Source: Roseburia sp. AF12-17LB
GTDB taxonomy: Bacteria; Bacillota; Clostridia; Lachnospirales; Lachnospiraceae
Assembly: GCF_003479605.1 (NCBI RefSeq)
Contig: NZ_QUHR01000005.1
Coordinates: 62,001-126,000, forward strand
Direction of reading: 5' to 3'
Length of the DNA stretch: 64,000 bases
The translations under genes and the position numbers were made by a program. The notes under the pieces were generated by a model, which did not search any database, was not told where the DNA came from, and saw nothing but the letters and a program-made list of their open reading frames with translations. This document shows positions 33,669-43,208 of the stretch, piece by piece. The number at the start of each line of letters is the position of its first letter. Position 1 is the first letter of the stretch.

Positions 33669-34160
33669 ATGAATTTAATCGCAGCAGTAGATGCTAATTG
33701 GGCAATTGGCTATAAGAATAAATTACTGGTAAGCATTCCGGATGATATGAAATTCTTCCGTCAGACGACAACCGGCAAAGTGGTGGTCATGGGACGTAAG
33801 ACACTGGAAAGTTTTCCAAATGGACAGCCGCTTAAGAACCGTGTCAATATTGTATTGACCAGTGATAAGAACTATAAAGTGAAGGATGCCATTGTGGTGC
33901 ATGATTTAGACGAACTGCATAAAGAGTTAGAGCAGTATAACAGTGAGGATGTCTATGTTATTGGCGGTGAAAGCATTTACCGTCAGCTTTTAGATGAATG
34001 TGATGTGGCACATATTACAAAGATTGATTATGCATATGATGCAGATGCATATTTTCCGAATCTGGATGAGAAGGAAGAGTGGCAGATTACGGAAGACAGT
34101 GACGAACAGACCTATTTTGATCTGGAATATTACTCCTTGAAATATGAGAGAATAAGATAA
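33669..34160 (+). CDS. folA: Dihydrofolate reductase
   Basis: 163 aa. Reduces dihydrofolate produced by ThyA. Typical motifs: MNLIAAVDANWAIGYKNKLLV, then VVMGRKTLESFPNG and VYVIGGESIYRQLLD. The catalytic acidic residue in the helix after IPDDMKFFRQ is in place. ATG 33669 is preferred over GTG 33660, which is only three bases from the AAGGAG site. Confidence 0.95.
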   Translation: MNLIAAVDANWAIGYKNKLLVSIPDDMKFFRQTTTGKVVVMGRKTLESFPNGQPLKNRVNIVLTSDKNYKVKDAIVVHDLDELHKELEQYNSEDVYVIGGESIYRQLLDECDVAHITKIDYAYDADAYFPNLDEKEEWQITEDSDEQTYFDLEYYSLKYERIR

Positions 34161-34181
34161 GCAGAAAGAAACGTGTAGGAA

Positions 34182-35141
34182 ATGAATAATCTGATTTTCA
34201 GTTTAAATACCACCATGCCGATTTTTTTAGTGATGGTAATTGGTTACGTTCTTAAACAGTTTGGTATGCTCAATGATAATTTCGTGACGGTGGCAAACAA
34301 GTTTAATTTTAAAGTGACATTGCCATTTATGCTTTTCCGGGATATTTCTACCGTGAATATCCGGGAAATATTTGACTTAAAATATGTGCTGTTCTGTGCA
34401 CTGGCAAGTACCGCCTGTTTCTGGGTAATCTGGGGAGCCACAAAGCTTTTTGTAAAGGATAAATCCATCCGTGGTGCATTTGTGCAAAGCTCCTTCCGGA
34501 GCAGTGCCGCAGTCATGGGACTTGCCTTTATTGAAAATATTTATGGCAGTTCTGCCATGGGACCATTGATGATTATCGGGGCAGTACCGCTTTATAATAT
34601 TTTTTCTGTTATTGTACTGACCTTTGAAGCCAATGAAGATGGTGAAGACAAGGACAGCGCACATGGTGGCAGAATCAAGAAAGCATTTCTTAACATATTA
34701 AAGAATCCGATTATCCTTGGAATTGCCTTTGGTATGGTGGCAGCATTATTGTCCCTTGATTTTCCTGCCATGGTAGATAAGACCATTGAGAATGTGGCAA
34801 AGATGGCAACACCACTGGCGTTGATTGCACTGGGTGCAGGCTTTGAGGGAAGAAAAGCCCTGGCAAAAATCAGACCGACCCTTGCAGCATCTGCAATCAA
34901 GCTTGTGATACAGCCGCTTTTACTACTTCCGGTGGCAGCAGCCTTGGGATTTACTGGAGAAAAAATGATTGCAATTCTGATTATGCTTGCATCACCGACG
35001 ACACCGAGCTGCTATATTATGGCAAAGAACATGAAAAATGATGGTGTGCTGACGGCAAGTATTATTGTGACGACGACACTTTTAGGAGCATTTACCTTAA
35101 CTGGCTGGATTTTTATCCTTAAGACCATGGGATTGATATAG
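34182..35141 (+). CDS. AEC family transporter
   Basis: 319 aa with about ten membrane helices of the auxin efflux carrier (AEC) family. Bacterial members move dicarboxylates such as malate or malonate, or other organic anions. Motifs: PIFLVMVIGYVLKQFGMLND at the start, RSSAAVMGLAFIENIYG centrally, and MLASPTTPSCYIMAKNM near the end. It starts 21 bases after folA and precedes ilvB by 13. Co-transcription with ilvB might mean transport of a branched-chain precursor, but that is a guess. Confidence 0.85.
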   Translation: MNNLIFSLNTTMPIFLVMVIGYVLKQFGMLNDNFVTVANKFNFKVTLPFMLFRDISTVNIREIFDLKYVLFCALASTACFWVIWGATKLFVKDKSIRGAFVQSSFRSSAAVMGLAFIENIYGSSAMGPLMIIGAVPLYNIFSVIVLTFEANEDGEDKDSAHGGRIKKAFLNILKNPIILGIAFGMVAALLSLDFPAMVDKTIENVAKMATPLALIALGAGFEGRKALAKIRPTLAASAIKLVIQPLLLLPVAAALGFTGEKMIAILIMLASPTTPSCYIMAKNMKNDGVLTASIIVTTTLLGAFTLTGWIFILKTMGLI

Positions 35142-35154
35142 AGGAGGACGTTAG

Positions 35155-36876
35155 ATGGATATTACAGGAAGAAAATTATTTGTAAAGGCGATGATGGAAG
35201 AAGGCGTGGATACCATATTTGGCTATCCGGGCGGAATGGTCACCGACCTTTTTGATGAATTATATAAACAGGATGATATTCACCTGGTGCTTCCCAGACA
35301 TGAGCAGGGACTGATTCATGAGGCAGAAGGATATGCGAGAGCTACCGGAAAGCCAGGCGTATGCCTGGTAACCAGCGGACCGGGTGCCACCAATATTATT
35401 ACAGGACTCGCAGATGCGCATTTTGACAGCATTCCGCTTGTCTGTATTACCGGTCAGGTGCCACTTCCGTTGATTGGAAATGATGCCTTTCAGGAGGTTG
35501 ATATTGTAGGAATGACCCGTTCCATAACAAAATACGGCGTAACCGTTCGGGACAGAAAAGATTTGGGAAAAATAATCCGCATGGCATTTCACATTGCAAC
35601 CACCGGAAAACCGGGACCGGTTCTTGTGGATATCCCAAAGGATATCCAGTTAGAGAGTGGACCATCCGATTATCCAAAGAGTGTGCAGATTCGTGGTTAC
35701 AAGCCAAATGAAGGCGTACATATCGGACAGTTGAAAAAGGCATATAAGCTTTTAAAGAGTGCCAAGAAACCATTGATTCTTGCCGGAGGCGGAATCAACA
35801 TTGCCCGTGCCAATGATATTTTTGATGAATTTGTTACTAAAATGCAGGTGCCGGTTGTTACTACCATTATGGGAAAAGGAGCCATTGGCACATCCAATCC
35901 TTATTATATGGGAAACTGCGGTATGCATGGAAGATATGCAGCCAATATGGCAGTTTCTGAGTGTGATGTATTATTCTCCATCGGAACAAGATTCAATGAC
36001 CGCATTACCGGCGATTTGAATGAGTTTGCGCCAAAGGCAAAAATTGTTCATGTGGATGTGGATACAGCATCCATTTCCAGAAATGTTGTGGTGGATGTAC
36101 CGGTAGTAGCAGATGCAAGAACCGCACTGGAAAAATTATCAGAGTGGGCAGAACCGAAGAAAACAACAGCCTGGATAGCCCGCATTGAGGAATGGAACAA
36201 AGAAAATCCTCTGGAAATGCGAAGAGATAAGGGACTTTCCCCACAGATGATTATGGAAGGAATCAATGAGCATTTCAAAGGAGCCATTATTGCAACAGAT
36301 GTTGGGCAGCATCAGATGTGGGCAACCCAGTATCTTGAGATGGAACGTGGCGGAACCTTTATTACATCAGGGGGCCTTGGAACAATGGGCTTTGGATTCC
36401 CGGCAGCAGTCGGAGCAAAAATCGGCTGTCCGGAAAAAGAGGTTATCTGTATCACCGGAGATGGTGGATTTCAGATGAATATGCAGGAAATGGCAACTGC
36501 AGTATGCCAGGATGCACCGGTAATTGTCTGCATTTTAAATAATTTTTATCTTGGCATGGTTCGCCAGCAGCAGCAGCTTTTCTACGGAAAACGTTATTCT
36601 GCAACCTGCCTGCGTCAGCATAAGGAATGTCCGAACAACTGTAAGGGACCGGGAAAAGACTGTCCGGTATATGAACCGGATTTTGTGAAATGGGCAGAAA
36701 GCTATGGCGCAAAGGGTATTCGTGTAACGAACACCGAAGAAATGAATGCAGCCTTCGAAGAGGCAAAGAAGAATAAAAAGACTTCTACCGTAATAGAATT
36801 TATGATTGCAACAGAGGACATTGTACTTCCGATGGTTAAGAGTGGAACTGCAATGAGCCAGATGATTTTGAAATAG
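35155..36876 (+). CDS. ilvB: Acetolactate synthase large subunit
   Basis: 573 aa, thiamine diphosphate enzyme for the first common step of branched-chain amino acid synthesis. The catalytic Glu is in GFPGG-type GYPGGMVTDLFDELY..PRHEQGLIHEAEGYARA. The ThDP motif is GDGGFQMNMQEMATAVCQDAPVIVCILNN. A short Cys-rich insertion with CP-x2-C and CPVY near residues 488-504 is typical of clostridial homologues; its role is unknown. It is followed by the regulatory subunit after 13 bases. Confidence 0.95.
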   Translation: MDITGRKLFVKAMMEEGVDTIFGYPGGMVTDLFDELYKQDDIHLVLPRHEQGLIHEAEGYARATGKPGVCLVTSGPGATNIITGLADAHFDSIPLVCITGQVPLPLIGNDAFQEVDIVGMTRSITKYGVTVRDRKDLGKIIRMAFHIATTGKPGPVLVDIPKDIQLESGPSDYPKSVQIRGYKPNEGVHIGQLKKAYKLLKSAKKPLILAGGGINIARANDIFDEFVTKMQVPVVTTIMGKGAIGTSNPYYMGNCGMHGRYAANMAVSECDVLFSIGTRFNDRITGDLNEFAPKAKIVHVDVDTASISRNVVVDVPVVADARTALEKLSEWAEPKKTTAWIARIEEWNKENPLEMRRDKGLSPQMIMEGINEHFKGAIIATDVGQHQMWATQYLEMERGGTFITSGGLGTMGFGFPAAVGAKIGCPEKEVICITGDGGFQMNMQEMATAVCQDAPVIVCILNNFYLGMVRQQQQLFYGKRYSATCLRQHKECPNNCKGPGKDCPVYEPDFVKWAESYGAKGIRVTNTEEMNAAFEEAKKNKKTSTVIEFMIATEDIVLPMVKSGTAMSQMILK

Positions 36877-36889
36877 GAGGAACGTTGGT

Positions 36890-37387
36890 ATGAAAAACAG
36901 ATGGATTGCATTATATGTAGAAAACCAGGTTGGTGTACTGGCGAAGGTTTCCGGACTTTTTTCCGGCAAATCCTATAACCTCCAGAGTCTTACCGTAGGA
37001 ACCACGGAAGATGAGAGTGTGTCCCGTATGACAATCTGTGTAACCAGTGATGATATTACATTTGAACAGATTAAGAAGCAGTTAAACAGTATGGTAGAGG
37101 TCATTAAGGTAATTGATTTAACCAATGTACCAATCCATATGAAAGAGATTCTTTTTGCAAAAGTGCTGCATTGCAGCGTGGAAGATAAAGCGGAGGTATT
37201 TCAGATTGCAACAACCTTTAAAGTAGATGTGGCAGATATTGGGGAAGACAGCGTATTGTTAGAGTGCAAGCTGACAGAACGCCGCAACAATGAACTGATA
37301 GCTCTTTTAAAACGCCGCTTCAGGACCATCGAAGTAGTGCGTGGCGGGGCAGTAGCCATTGAATCAATCAGCACATCCTGCCGGTAA
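36890..37387 (+). CDS. ilvN: Acetolactate synthase small (regulatory) subunit
   Basis: 165 aa. An N-terminal ACT domain (RWIALYVENQVGVLAKVSGLFSGKSYNLQSLTVG) gives valine feedback, and a C-terminal ALS small-subunit domain follows. ATG 36890 follows ATAGGAGGA. It stabilises and regulates IlvB encoded just upstream. No other ilv gene is present here. Confidence 0.95.
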   Translation: MKNRWIALYVENQVGVLAKVSGLFSGKSYNLQSLTVGTTEDESVSRMTICVTSDDITFEQIKKQLNSMVEVIKVIDLTNVPIHMKEILFAKVLHCSVEDKAEVFQIATTFKVDVADIGEDSVLLECKLTERRNNELIALLKRRFRTIEVVRGGAVAIESISTSCR

Positions 37388-37399
37388 TATTAAATACCG

Positions 37400-37438
37400 G
37401 GAATATGGGAAGTCCGTAATGCGGAATTCCCATATTTT
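37400..37438. terminator. Bidirectional terminator between ilvN and a convergent gene
   Basis: AATATGGGAA (37402-37411) pairs with TTCCCATATT (37427-37436), with an inner TCCG/CGGA extension, followed by TTTTTT on the plus strand. It serves ilvN and possibly the minus-strand gene ending at 37439. Confidence 0.8.
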
Positions 37439-38482
37439 TTATAATCTTTTTTTCAACAGTGCAATAAACTTCTCAAACTGCAATGGTGTTCCCTGAATTT
37501 CCTGTACCTTCAGGCGGTTCTTTTCGTTGAAGCCTACAAGAATATTATGATTTGCTTCTGCTAAGTAGTCGATGATACCGTCGATATCGGATTTTAAGTT
37601 CTTCGGACACTGGATGTATAAGTGCTTTTTCGCAGAGATACACAGCGTATAGGAGATACTGAAATGGTACCAGAAGAACTTGTGCAGGGTGGAATGTTTA
37701 TAAAGCCAGATGATTTCCTGAATCGGAACAAAGGCAATTCCATCCGTAGAGATTTCAATAAAGAAATGCTCGGTAATAAACATATCTTCCGTAGCCAGCT
37801 GTGGCAGTGTCGCCAGTTCTTCTTCTGCCTGCATAAGAAGAGTCTTCGGAGAACCGAACCGGGCAAGCTGCTGGCAGGGCGGTGACAGCCATGGAAAATG
37901 AATGTATACAAAATAACATATGATACTGAAAATGGCATAAAGTCCACTGCATGCAAAAAGCAGGATCAGAAAGATACTGAAGCCGTAACGGAAACCGGGC
38001 TCACTGATATAATAGGAGGAGCTTTCTCCGTAAATACCGCTGTCTGTCCAGTTCAAATCTGCTGCAATTTTAGAAAGCAGGGTATGGTAGGATTTTGTTG
38101 CGGTCTGGATTTTGGCATGAACGGTTACTTTGTTAATATTCGGAAGTCCTTCTTCGCTGGTCTTCGGAGAGAGCAGTACGATATTACAGCACCCATCCTG
38201 AATCGTATAGTAGTAATATCCATGGGTCTGCCCTAAGACTTCCTGTGTGTATCCGGTAAATTTTAAATCCGTCAGCGTAATACTGACATACCGGTCATTC
38301 TCTTTATATAATTTATCAAGAGAAGTTTTTTCGTTGATAACCTTCGGACTTAAGATGGTGCCGATGGGAAAGATAATCCAAAGAACAATCAACAGTATCA
38401 TATATAGAATCGGCGAAAAAAGCTTATGCCGGTAAAGACTTTTGATGTGGTTGGATATATAGTGGTCTAATTGGTTTGTCAT
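37439..38482 (-). CDS. Membrane protein of unknown function
   Basis: 347 aa. Two membrane segments: residues about 22-46 and 165-195 (FLILLFACSGLYAIFSIICYFVYI). Between them lies an extracytoplasmic domain with VSITLTDLKFTGYT and a YYYYTIQDG strand. The C-terminal cytoplasmic part (FVPIQEIIWLYKHSTLHKFFWYHF) looks like the PH-like/DUF6709-type region seen in clostridial membrane proteins; that assignment is tentative. A perfect GGAGGAATT ribosome site precedes the ATG. Convergent with ilvN. Confidence 0.7.
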   Translation of the reverse strand: MTNQLDHYISNHIKSLYRHKLFSPILYMILLIVLWIIFPIGTILSPKVINEKTSLDKLYKENDRYVSITLTDLKFTGYTQEVLGQTHGYYYYTIQDGCCNIVLLSPKTSEEGLPNINKVTVHAKIQTATKSYHTLLSKIAADLNWTDSGIYGESSSYYISEPGFRYGFSIFLILLFACSGLYAIFSIICYFVYIHFPWLSPPCQQLARFGSPKTLLMQAEEELATLPQLATEDMFITEHFFIEISTDGIAFVPIQEIIWLYKHSTLHKFFWYHFSISYTLCISAKKHLYIQCPKNLKSDIDGIIDYLAEANHNILVGFNEKNRLKVQEIQGTPLQFEKFIALLKKRL

Positions 38483-38617
38483 AATTCCTCCCAGTAGTGT
38501 TATGATTTTAAGTATAAAGTTTTAGGGAAAAATAATCAAGCCTTAGGGAGCGACTACTTGCTTTTATCAGGGAAAATTGTTAGTATTACAGAAGAATAGG
38601 ACAGAAAGAGTGGTTGT

Positions 38618-39367
38618 GTGGAAGCATATACAGAATTTGCAACAGTTTATGATACTTTTATGGACAATGTCCCTTACGAAGCATGGAAAAAATATCTGGT
38701 GGACATATTAAAAGCAGAGGGGATAAACGATGGTCTGCTTTTGGAACTTGGCTGTGGAACCGGAAGGATGACGAGGCTTTTAGCAGCAGAAGGTTATGAT
38801 ATGATTGGTGTGGACAATTCTGAGGAAATGCTCTCGGTAGCCAGAGAATATACCATGGAAAATACAGAGATACTGTATCTTCTTCAGGATATGCGGGAGT
38901 TTGAATTGTATGGAACCATCCGTGCGGTAGTAAGCGTCTGCGATTCCATGAATTATATCATGTCAGAAGAGGATTTAAGACAGGTATTTTCCCTGGTCAA
39001 TAATTATCTCGACCCGGGCGGAATCTTTATTTTCGATATGAATACCAGATATAAATATGAGGAACTCTTAGGAGACAACAGCTTCTGCGAGACCAGAGAG
39101 GACAGCAGCTTTATCTGGGAAAATTATTATGACCCGGAGGAACAGGTCAATCAGTATGATTTAACACTTTTTATCAAAGAAGAGGATGATTTGTTCCAGA
39201 GATATGAAGAAACACATTTTCAGCGGGCGTATGAGATAGAAACCGTACGAAAATTAATCGAAGAAGCCGGTATGAAATGGGAAGGTGTCTTTGACGTAGA
39301 GACGGGAAAAGAACCGACAGCCTGCAGTGAACGGATTTATATCATCGCAAGAGAACAGGGGAAATAA
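38618..39367 (+). CDS. Class I SAM-dependent methyltransferase
   Basis: 249 aa. AdoMet-binding motif I LLELGCGTGRMTRLLA (residues about 41-56), the acidic post-motif GVDNSEEML, and VVSVCDSMNYIM identify a class I Rossmann methyltransferase of the clostridial UbiE-like type. Substrate unknown. It starts at GTG 38618. It overlaps none, but hslO begins 20 bases after its stop, so the two are probably co-transcribed. Confidence 0.85.
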   Translation: MEAYTEFATVYDTFMDNVPYEAWKKYLVDILKAEGINDGLLLELGCGTGRMTRLLAAEGYDMIGVDNSEEMLSVAREYTMENTEILYLLQDMREFELYGTIRAVVSVCDSMNYIMSEEDLRQVFSLVNNYLDPGGIFIFDMNTRYKYEELLGDNSFCETREDSSFIWENYYDPEEQVNQYDLTLFIKEEDDLFQRYEETHFQRAYEIETVRKLIEEAGMKWEGVFDVETGKEPTACSERIYIIAREQGK

Positions 39368-39386
39368 GAAGAAAGAGGAAGAAAAA

Positions 39387-40256
39387 ATGTCAGATTATAT
39401 GGTGAGAGCAACAGCCGCAGATGGACAGATTCGTGCATTTGCGATTACATCAAAAGAGATGACGGAGGAAGCAAGAGTCCGTCATAACAGCAGCCCGATT
39501 GTAACAGCAGCATTAGGACGTGCCATGAGCGCAGCAGCAATGATGGGCAGCATGATGAAGGGAGAAAAAGACCTTCTGACCCTGCAGATTCAGGGCGATG
39601 GTCCGATGCATGGCCTTACGGTAACTGCCAATGCTAACGGGGGTGTAAAAGGCTATCCGGGCGTGGCAGACGTGATATTGCCACCCAATGCAGCCGGTAA
39701 ATTAAATGTAGGCGGAGCCATTGGAAATGGTGTTTTAAGTGTCATAAAAGACATGGGATTAAAAGATCCGTATGTGGGACAGACAGAGCTTCAGACCGGT
39801 GAAATCGCAGAGGATTTAACCTATTATTTTGCAGTATCCGAGCAGGTACCATCTTCCGTGGGTTTAGGAGTTCTCATGAATAAGGACAATACAGTGCGTC
39901 AGGCAGGCGGGTTTATCATTCAGCTGATGCCGTTTACAGAGGATGCAGTCATTGATGCATTAGAGCAGAAAATCGCACAGATAGCATCCGTAACAGAAAT
40001 GTTGGAAAAGGGTATGACACCGGAAATGATTTTAGAGGAAATCTTAGGAGAGATGAAGCTTGAAATCAATGATACGATGCCGGTTGCTTTCCACTGTGAC
40101 TGTTCCAAAGAACGTGTGGCAAAAGCACTGGCAAGCTTAAGCAAGAAAGATTTGGATGATTTAATCAAGGATGAAGAACCGATTGAAGTAAAATGTCATT
40201 TCTGTAATGAGAATTATGTATTCAGTCCGGATGATTTAAGGGAGATAAGAAAATGA
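39387..40256 (+). CDS. hslO: Redox-regulated chaperone Hsp33
   Basis: 289 aa. Hsp33 is a holdase activated by oxidative stress through release of zinc from four cysteines: C-x-C (HCDCSKE) and C-x-x-C (KCHFCNE), both present near the C-terminus. The N-terminal core shows YMVRATAADGQIRAFAI and GPMHGLTVTANANG. ATG 39387 follows AGAGGAAGAA; upstream in-frame starts overlap the methyltransferase gene. It overlaps nadE by four bases (ATGA). Confidence 0.95.
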   Translation: MSDYMVRATAADGQIRAFAITSKEMTEEARVRHNSSPIVTAALGRAMSAAAMMGSMMKGEKDLLTLQIQGDGPMHGLTVTANANGGVKGYPGVADVILPPNAAGKLNVGGAIGNGVLSVIKDMGLKDPYVGQTELQTGEIAEDLTYYFAVSEQVPSSVGLGVLMNKDNTVRQAGGFIIQLMPFTEDAVIDALEQKIAQIASVTEMLEKGMTPEMILEEILGEMKLEINDTMPVAFHCDCSKERVAKALASLSKKDLDDLIKDEEPIEVKCHFCNENYVFSPDDLREIRK

Positions 40257-42175
40257 GAGATGGATTTATCAAAGTAGCAGCAGTAACACCAAAAGTAGTA
40301 GTTGCTGACCCGGTAGAAAATACCATTCGAATAAAAGCAGCAGTAATGGAAGCAGCAGCAAACGGAGCCAAAGTCATTGTGTGCCCGGAGCTTTGCATTA
40401 CCGGATATACCTGTGGAGATTTATTTTTACAGGAGACTTTATTAAGAAGTGCAAGGGAGCGGCTTGTATGGCTGGCAAAGGAACTCGGTGCTTTGGATGC
40501 CGTTGTATTTGTTGGTCTGCCCCTGATGCATGAAGGCAAGCTTTATAATGTGGCAGCAGCTTTAAACAAAGGCGAGATTATCGGCATCGTGCCAAAGACC
40601 CATATTCCAAATTACAATGAATTCTATGAAGCAAGATACTTTACTCCGGGAAAAGAAGAAGCAGAGGGTGTAGATATTGCACCGGCTTATCATGTACCGA
40701 TGGGAAGCCACATTTTGTTCCAGTGTGATGATGTATTGCCGGAGCTGGTAATCGGTGTGGAAATCTGCGAGGATGTCTGGACACCGAACCCACCGAGTAT
40801 TTCCCATGCTCTGGCAGGAGCAACTTTAATCGTAAATCTTTCAGCCAGTGATGAGACAACCGGAAAGGATATTTACCGGAGAGAGCTTGTTGCAGGACAG
40901 TCTGCCCGCCTGCTCTGTGGCTATGTCTATGTCAGTGCCGGAGATGGAGAATCCACACAGGATGTAGTATATTCCGGGCATAATATCATTGCAGAAAACG
41001 GAGCGGTTTTAGCAGAATCCGAACGTTTTACCAATGAGACGGTATATTCTGAAATTGATATGGAACGTCTGGTATCCGAAAGACGGAGAATGAGCACTTT
41101 TGCAGCAGGCAGCAGAAGCGAGGATTATCTTAGATTTTCTTTCTTTATTGATAAATCAGATACCACACTGAGCCGTTTTGTGGATCCGGCGCCATTCGTT
41201 CCGGGCAATAAGGGCAAGCGTGATAAACGTTGTGAAGAGATTTTAGCTATTCAGTCCATGGGACTTAAGAAACGGTTAGAGCATACCAGATGTAAATGCG
41301 CAGTGGTAGGCATTTCCGGTGGACTGGATTCCACACTGGCACTTCTGGTTACGGTACAGGCGTTTGACCGGCTGAAGCTTCCGAGAGAGCAGATATATGC
41401 AGTTACCATGCCGGGCTTTGGAACCACTGACCGTACCTATGAGAATGCATTAAGTCTCATTCGCTGTCTTGGCGCAAAGCTGATAGAAGTAGATATCAAA
41501 GAAGCAGTACGCATTCATTTCCGGGATATTGGTCAGGATGAGAGCGTACATGATGTCACTTATGAAAATGGACAGGCAAGGGAACGTACCCAGATTCTGA
41601 TGGACATTGCCAATAAGAATAATGGTATGGTAATCGGAACCGGAGATATGTCAGAGCTGGCATTGGGCTGGGCTACCTATAACGGTGACCATATGTCCAT
41701 GTATGGAGTGAATGCATCCGTACCAAAGACTCTGGTGCGTCATCTGGTACACTACTATGCGGACACCTGTGGAAATAAGGAACTTTCAACTGTGCTGTAT
41801 GATGTCTTAGATACACCGGTCAGCCCGGAACTGCTTCCGCCGGAAAATGGAAAAATCGCCCAGAAGACAGAGGATATTGTAGGACCGTATGAACTGCATG
41901 ATTTCTATTTATATTATGTGATGCGATTTGGCTTTGCTCCGGCAAAAATATATCGTCTGGCACAGGTGGCATTTGCGGGGCAGTACGACAATGCGGTGAT
42001 TTTGAAATGGTTAAAGACCTTCTACCGCCGTTTCTTCTCACAGCAGTTTAAACGTTCCTGTCTGCCGGATGGACCAAAGGTCGGTACGGTAGCAGTATCA
42101 CCAAGAGGTGATTTGCGAATGCCAAGTGATGCATCGGCACGTATCTGGATGGATGAAATCGAACATCTGGAATAA
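40253..42175 (+). CDS. nadE: Glutamine-dependent NAD+ synthase
   Basis: 640 aa, two domains. The N-terminal nitrilase-like glutaminase has CPELCITGYTCGDL (catalytic Glu), a Lys in VPKTHIPNY and the nucleophilic Cys in GVEICEDVWTP. The C-terminal synthetase domain has the PP-loop VVGISGGLDSTLALL near residue 353. It makes NAD+ from nicotinic acid adenine dinucleotide with ammonia from glutamine. Translation is coupled to hslO. Confidence 0.95.
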   Translation: MRDGFIKVAAVTPKVVVADPVENTIRIKAAVMEAAANGAKVIVCPELCITGYTCGDLFLQETLLRSARERLVWLAKELGALDAVVFVGLPLMHEGKLYNVAAALNKGEIIGIVPKTHIPNYNEFYEARYFTPGKEEAEGVDIAPAYHVPMGSHILFQCDDVLPELVIGVEICEDVWTPNPPSISHALAGATLIVNLSASDETTGKDIYRRELVAGQSARLLCGYVYVSAGDGESTQDVVYSGHNIIAENGAVLAESERFTNETVYSEIDMERLVSERRRMSTFAAGSRSEDYLRFSFFIDKSDTTLSRFVDPAPFVPGNKGKRDKRCEEILAIQSMGLKKRLEHTRCKCAVVGISGGLDSTLALLVTVQAFDRLKLPREQIYAVTMPGFGTTDRTYENALSLIRCLGAKLIEVDIKEAVRIHFRDIGQDESVHDVTYENGQARERTQILMDIANKNNGMVIGTGDMSELALGWATYNGDHMSMYGVNASVPKTLVRHLVHYYADTCGNKELSTVLYDVLDTPVSPELLPPENGKIAQKTEDIVGPYELHDFYLYYVMRFGFAPAKIYRLAQVAFAGQYDNAVILKWLKTFYRRFFSQQFKRSCLPDGPKVGTVAVSPRGDLRMPSDASARIWMDEIEHLE

Positions 42176-42196
42176 AATGTGAAAAATGAACTACGA

Positions 42197-42237
42197 GAAA
42201 AGAACTGCTGCTCAAAATGGAGCGGCAGTTCTTTTAT
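42197..42237. terminator. Bidirectional terminator between nadE and the PAP2 gene
   Basis: AAAAGAACTGC-GCTC pairs with GAGC-GCAGTTCTTTT. A and T runs on both sides allow termination from both convergent genes. Confidence 0.85.
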
Positions 42238-42242
42238 AAAAA

Positions 42243-42941
42243 CTATATGTGCTTAAGTTGTTTTTCAAAAGATTCTTTTGCCTTGCTGCGGCCGAAAGCA
42301 AAGTTCCTGCCGTAGACGAAAGAGTACATGACAGCAGCCATTACAAATGCAGTAACCACATCAAATACAGAATGCTGTTTTAAGAACATGGTTGCAAGAA
42401 TAATGCTGGCCATAAGAATGAAAGAAGCCAGCTTTAACTTCGGACGGTTCTTAAATTCTTTACTGCTACAGATTGCAATGTGAACACCGAGCGAATTATA
42501 AACATGAATACTTGGAAACAGGTTTGTCGGTGTATCGGTTGCATAAAGCCAGGCTACCATATGGGTGAAGACATTGTCATGCTCAAAGGAATGCGGGCGG
42601 AGATAATGTCCGTTTGGATAGAGGCTGGATACTACCAGAAATACGGTCATTCCCACAAACAGGAATGTACAGAGCCGGTAATAATCTTCTTTATTTTTGA
42701 AGAAAAAGTAAAGAACCGCATATGCGACATATCCAAACCATAACATATATGGTACGATGAAAAATTCTATAAATGGGATTTTATCATCCAGTGCAGTATG
42801 TATTACGTTGAAATTTGAAGTCACATGTTTTTCCAGATAGGCAAACCATGGAAAATATATGAATACATACAGCAGAACCCATGCGTGCTTATATTTTTGA
42901 AAAAATGCTTTGAGATTTTGCTTAAAGTTATCTTTTTTCAA
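42243..42941 (-). CDS. PAP2-family phosphatase
   Basis: 232 aa, about six membrane helices. The PAP2 active-site pattern is visible as FPSIHVYNSL (motif 2) and KQHSVFDVVTAF (motif 3, catalytic His and Asp). Substrates may be undecaprenyl pyrophosphate or phosphatidyl lipids at the outer face of the membrane. Start choice: AAGGGG lies 9 nt before TTG 42941 on the minus strand, better than the GTG at 42998, which has no ribosome site. Confidence 0.82.
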   Translation of the reverse strand: MKKDNFKQNLKAFFQKYKHAWVLLYVFIYFPWFAYLEKHVTSNFNVIHTALDDKIPFIEFFIVPYMLWFGYVAYAVLYFFFKNKEDYYRLCTFLFVGMTVFLVVSSLYPNGHYLRPHSFEHDNVFTHMVAWLYATDTPTNLFPSIHVYNSLGVHIAICSSKEFKNRPKLKLASFILMASIILATMFLKQHSVFDVVTAFVMAAVMYSFVYGRNFAFGRSKAKESFEKQLKHI

Positions 42942-43149
42942 TATCGGATTCCCCTTCTTTAATGTAAGAATACTACTTCTATTTTGGAATTCTAGCACAG
43001 CATTTTTTAAAAAACAATGCTATAAAATTGAATTTAATAATTTTTATGGAATTCTTAAGATTTTAATGGAAAAGGAACATTTTCATTGTGCAAGAATACA
43101 AGAAAATGTATTTCATTTTTTAAATAAATATTACAAATGCGGGATTTCA

Positions 43150-43177
43150 TTGACAAAGAAAAACGGTCAACTATAAT
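43150..43177 (+). promoter_or_regulatory. Consensus promoter of the L,D-transpeptidase gene
   Basis: Perfect TTGACA (43150-43155) and TATAAT (43172-43177) with a 16-base spacer. Because the -10 box contains the ATG at 43176, that ATG cannot be the translation start. Confidence 0.8.
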
Positions 43178-43208
43178 GGAAACTAGCAAAATAGAAAGGT
43201 TAAGGGAT

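Noticed and set aside
35260..36969. Long minus-strand frames opposite ilvB and ilvN
   Set aside because: Shadows of conserved coding sequence; no starts with ribosome sites and Cys/His/Phe-rich composition typical of antisense frames.
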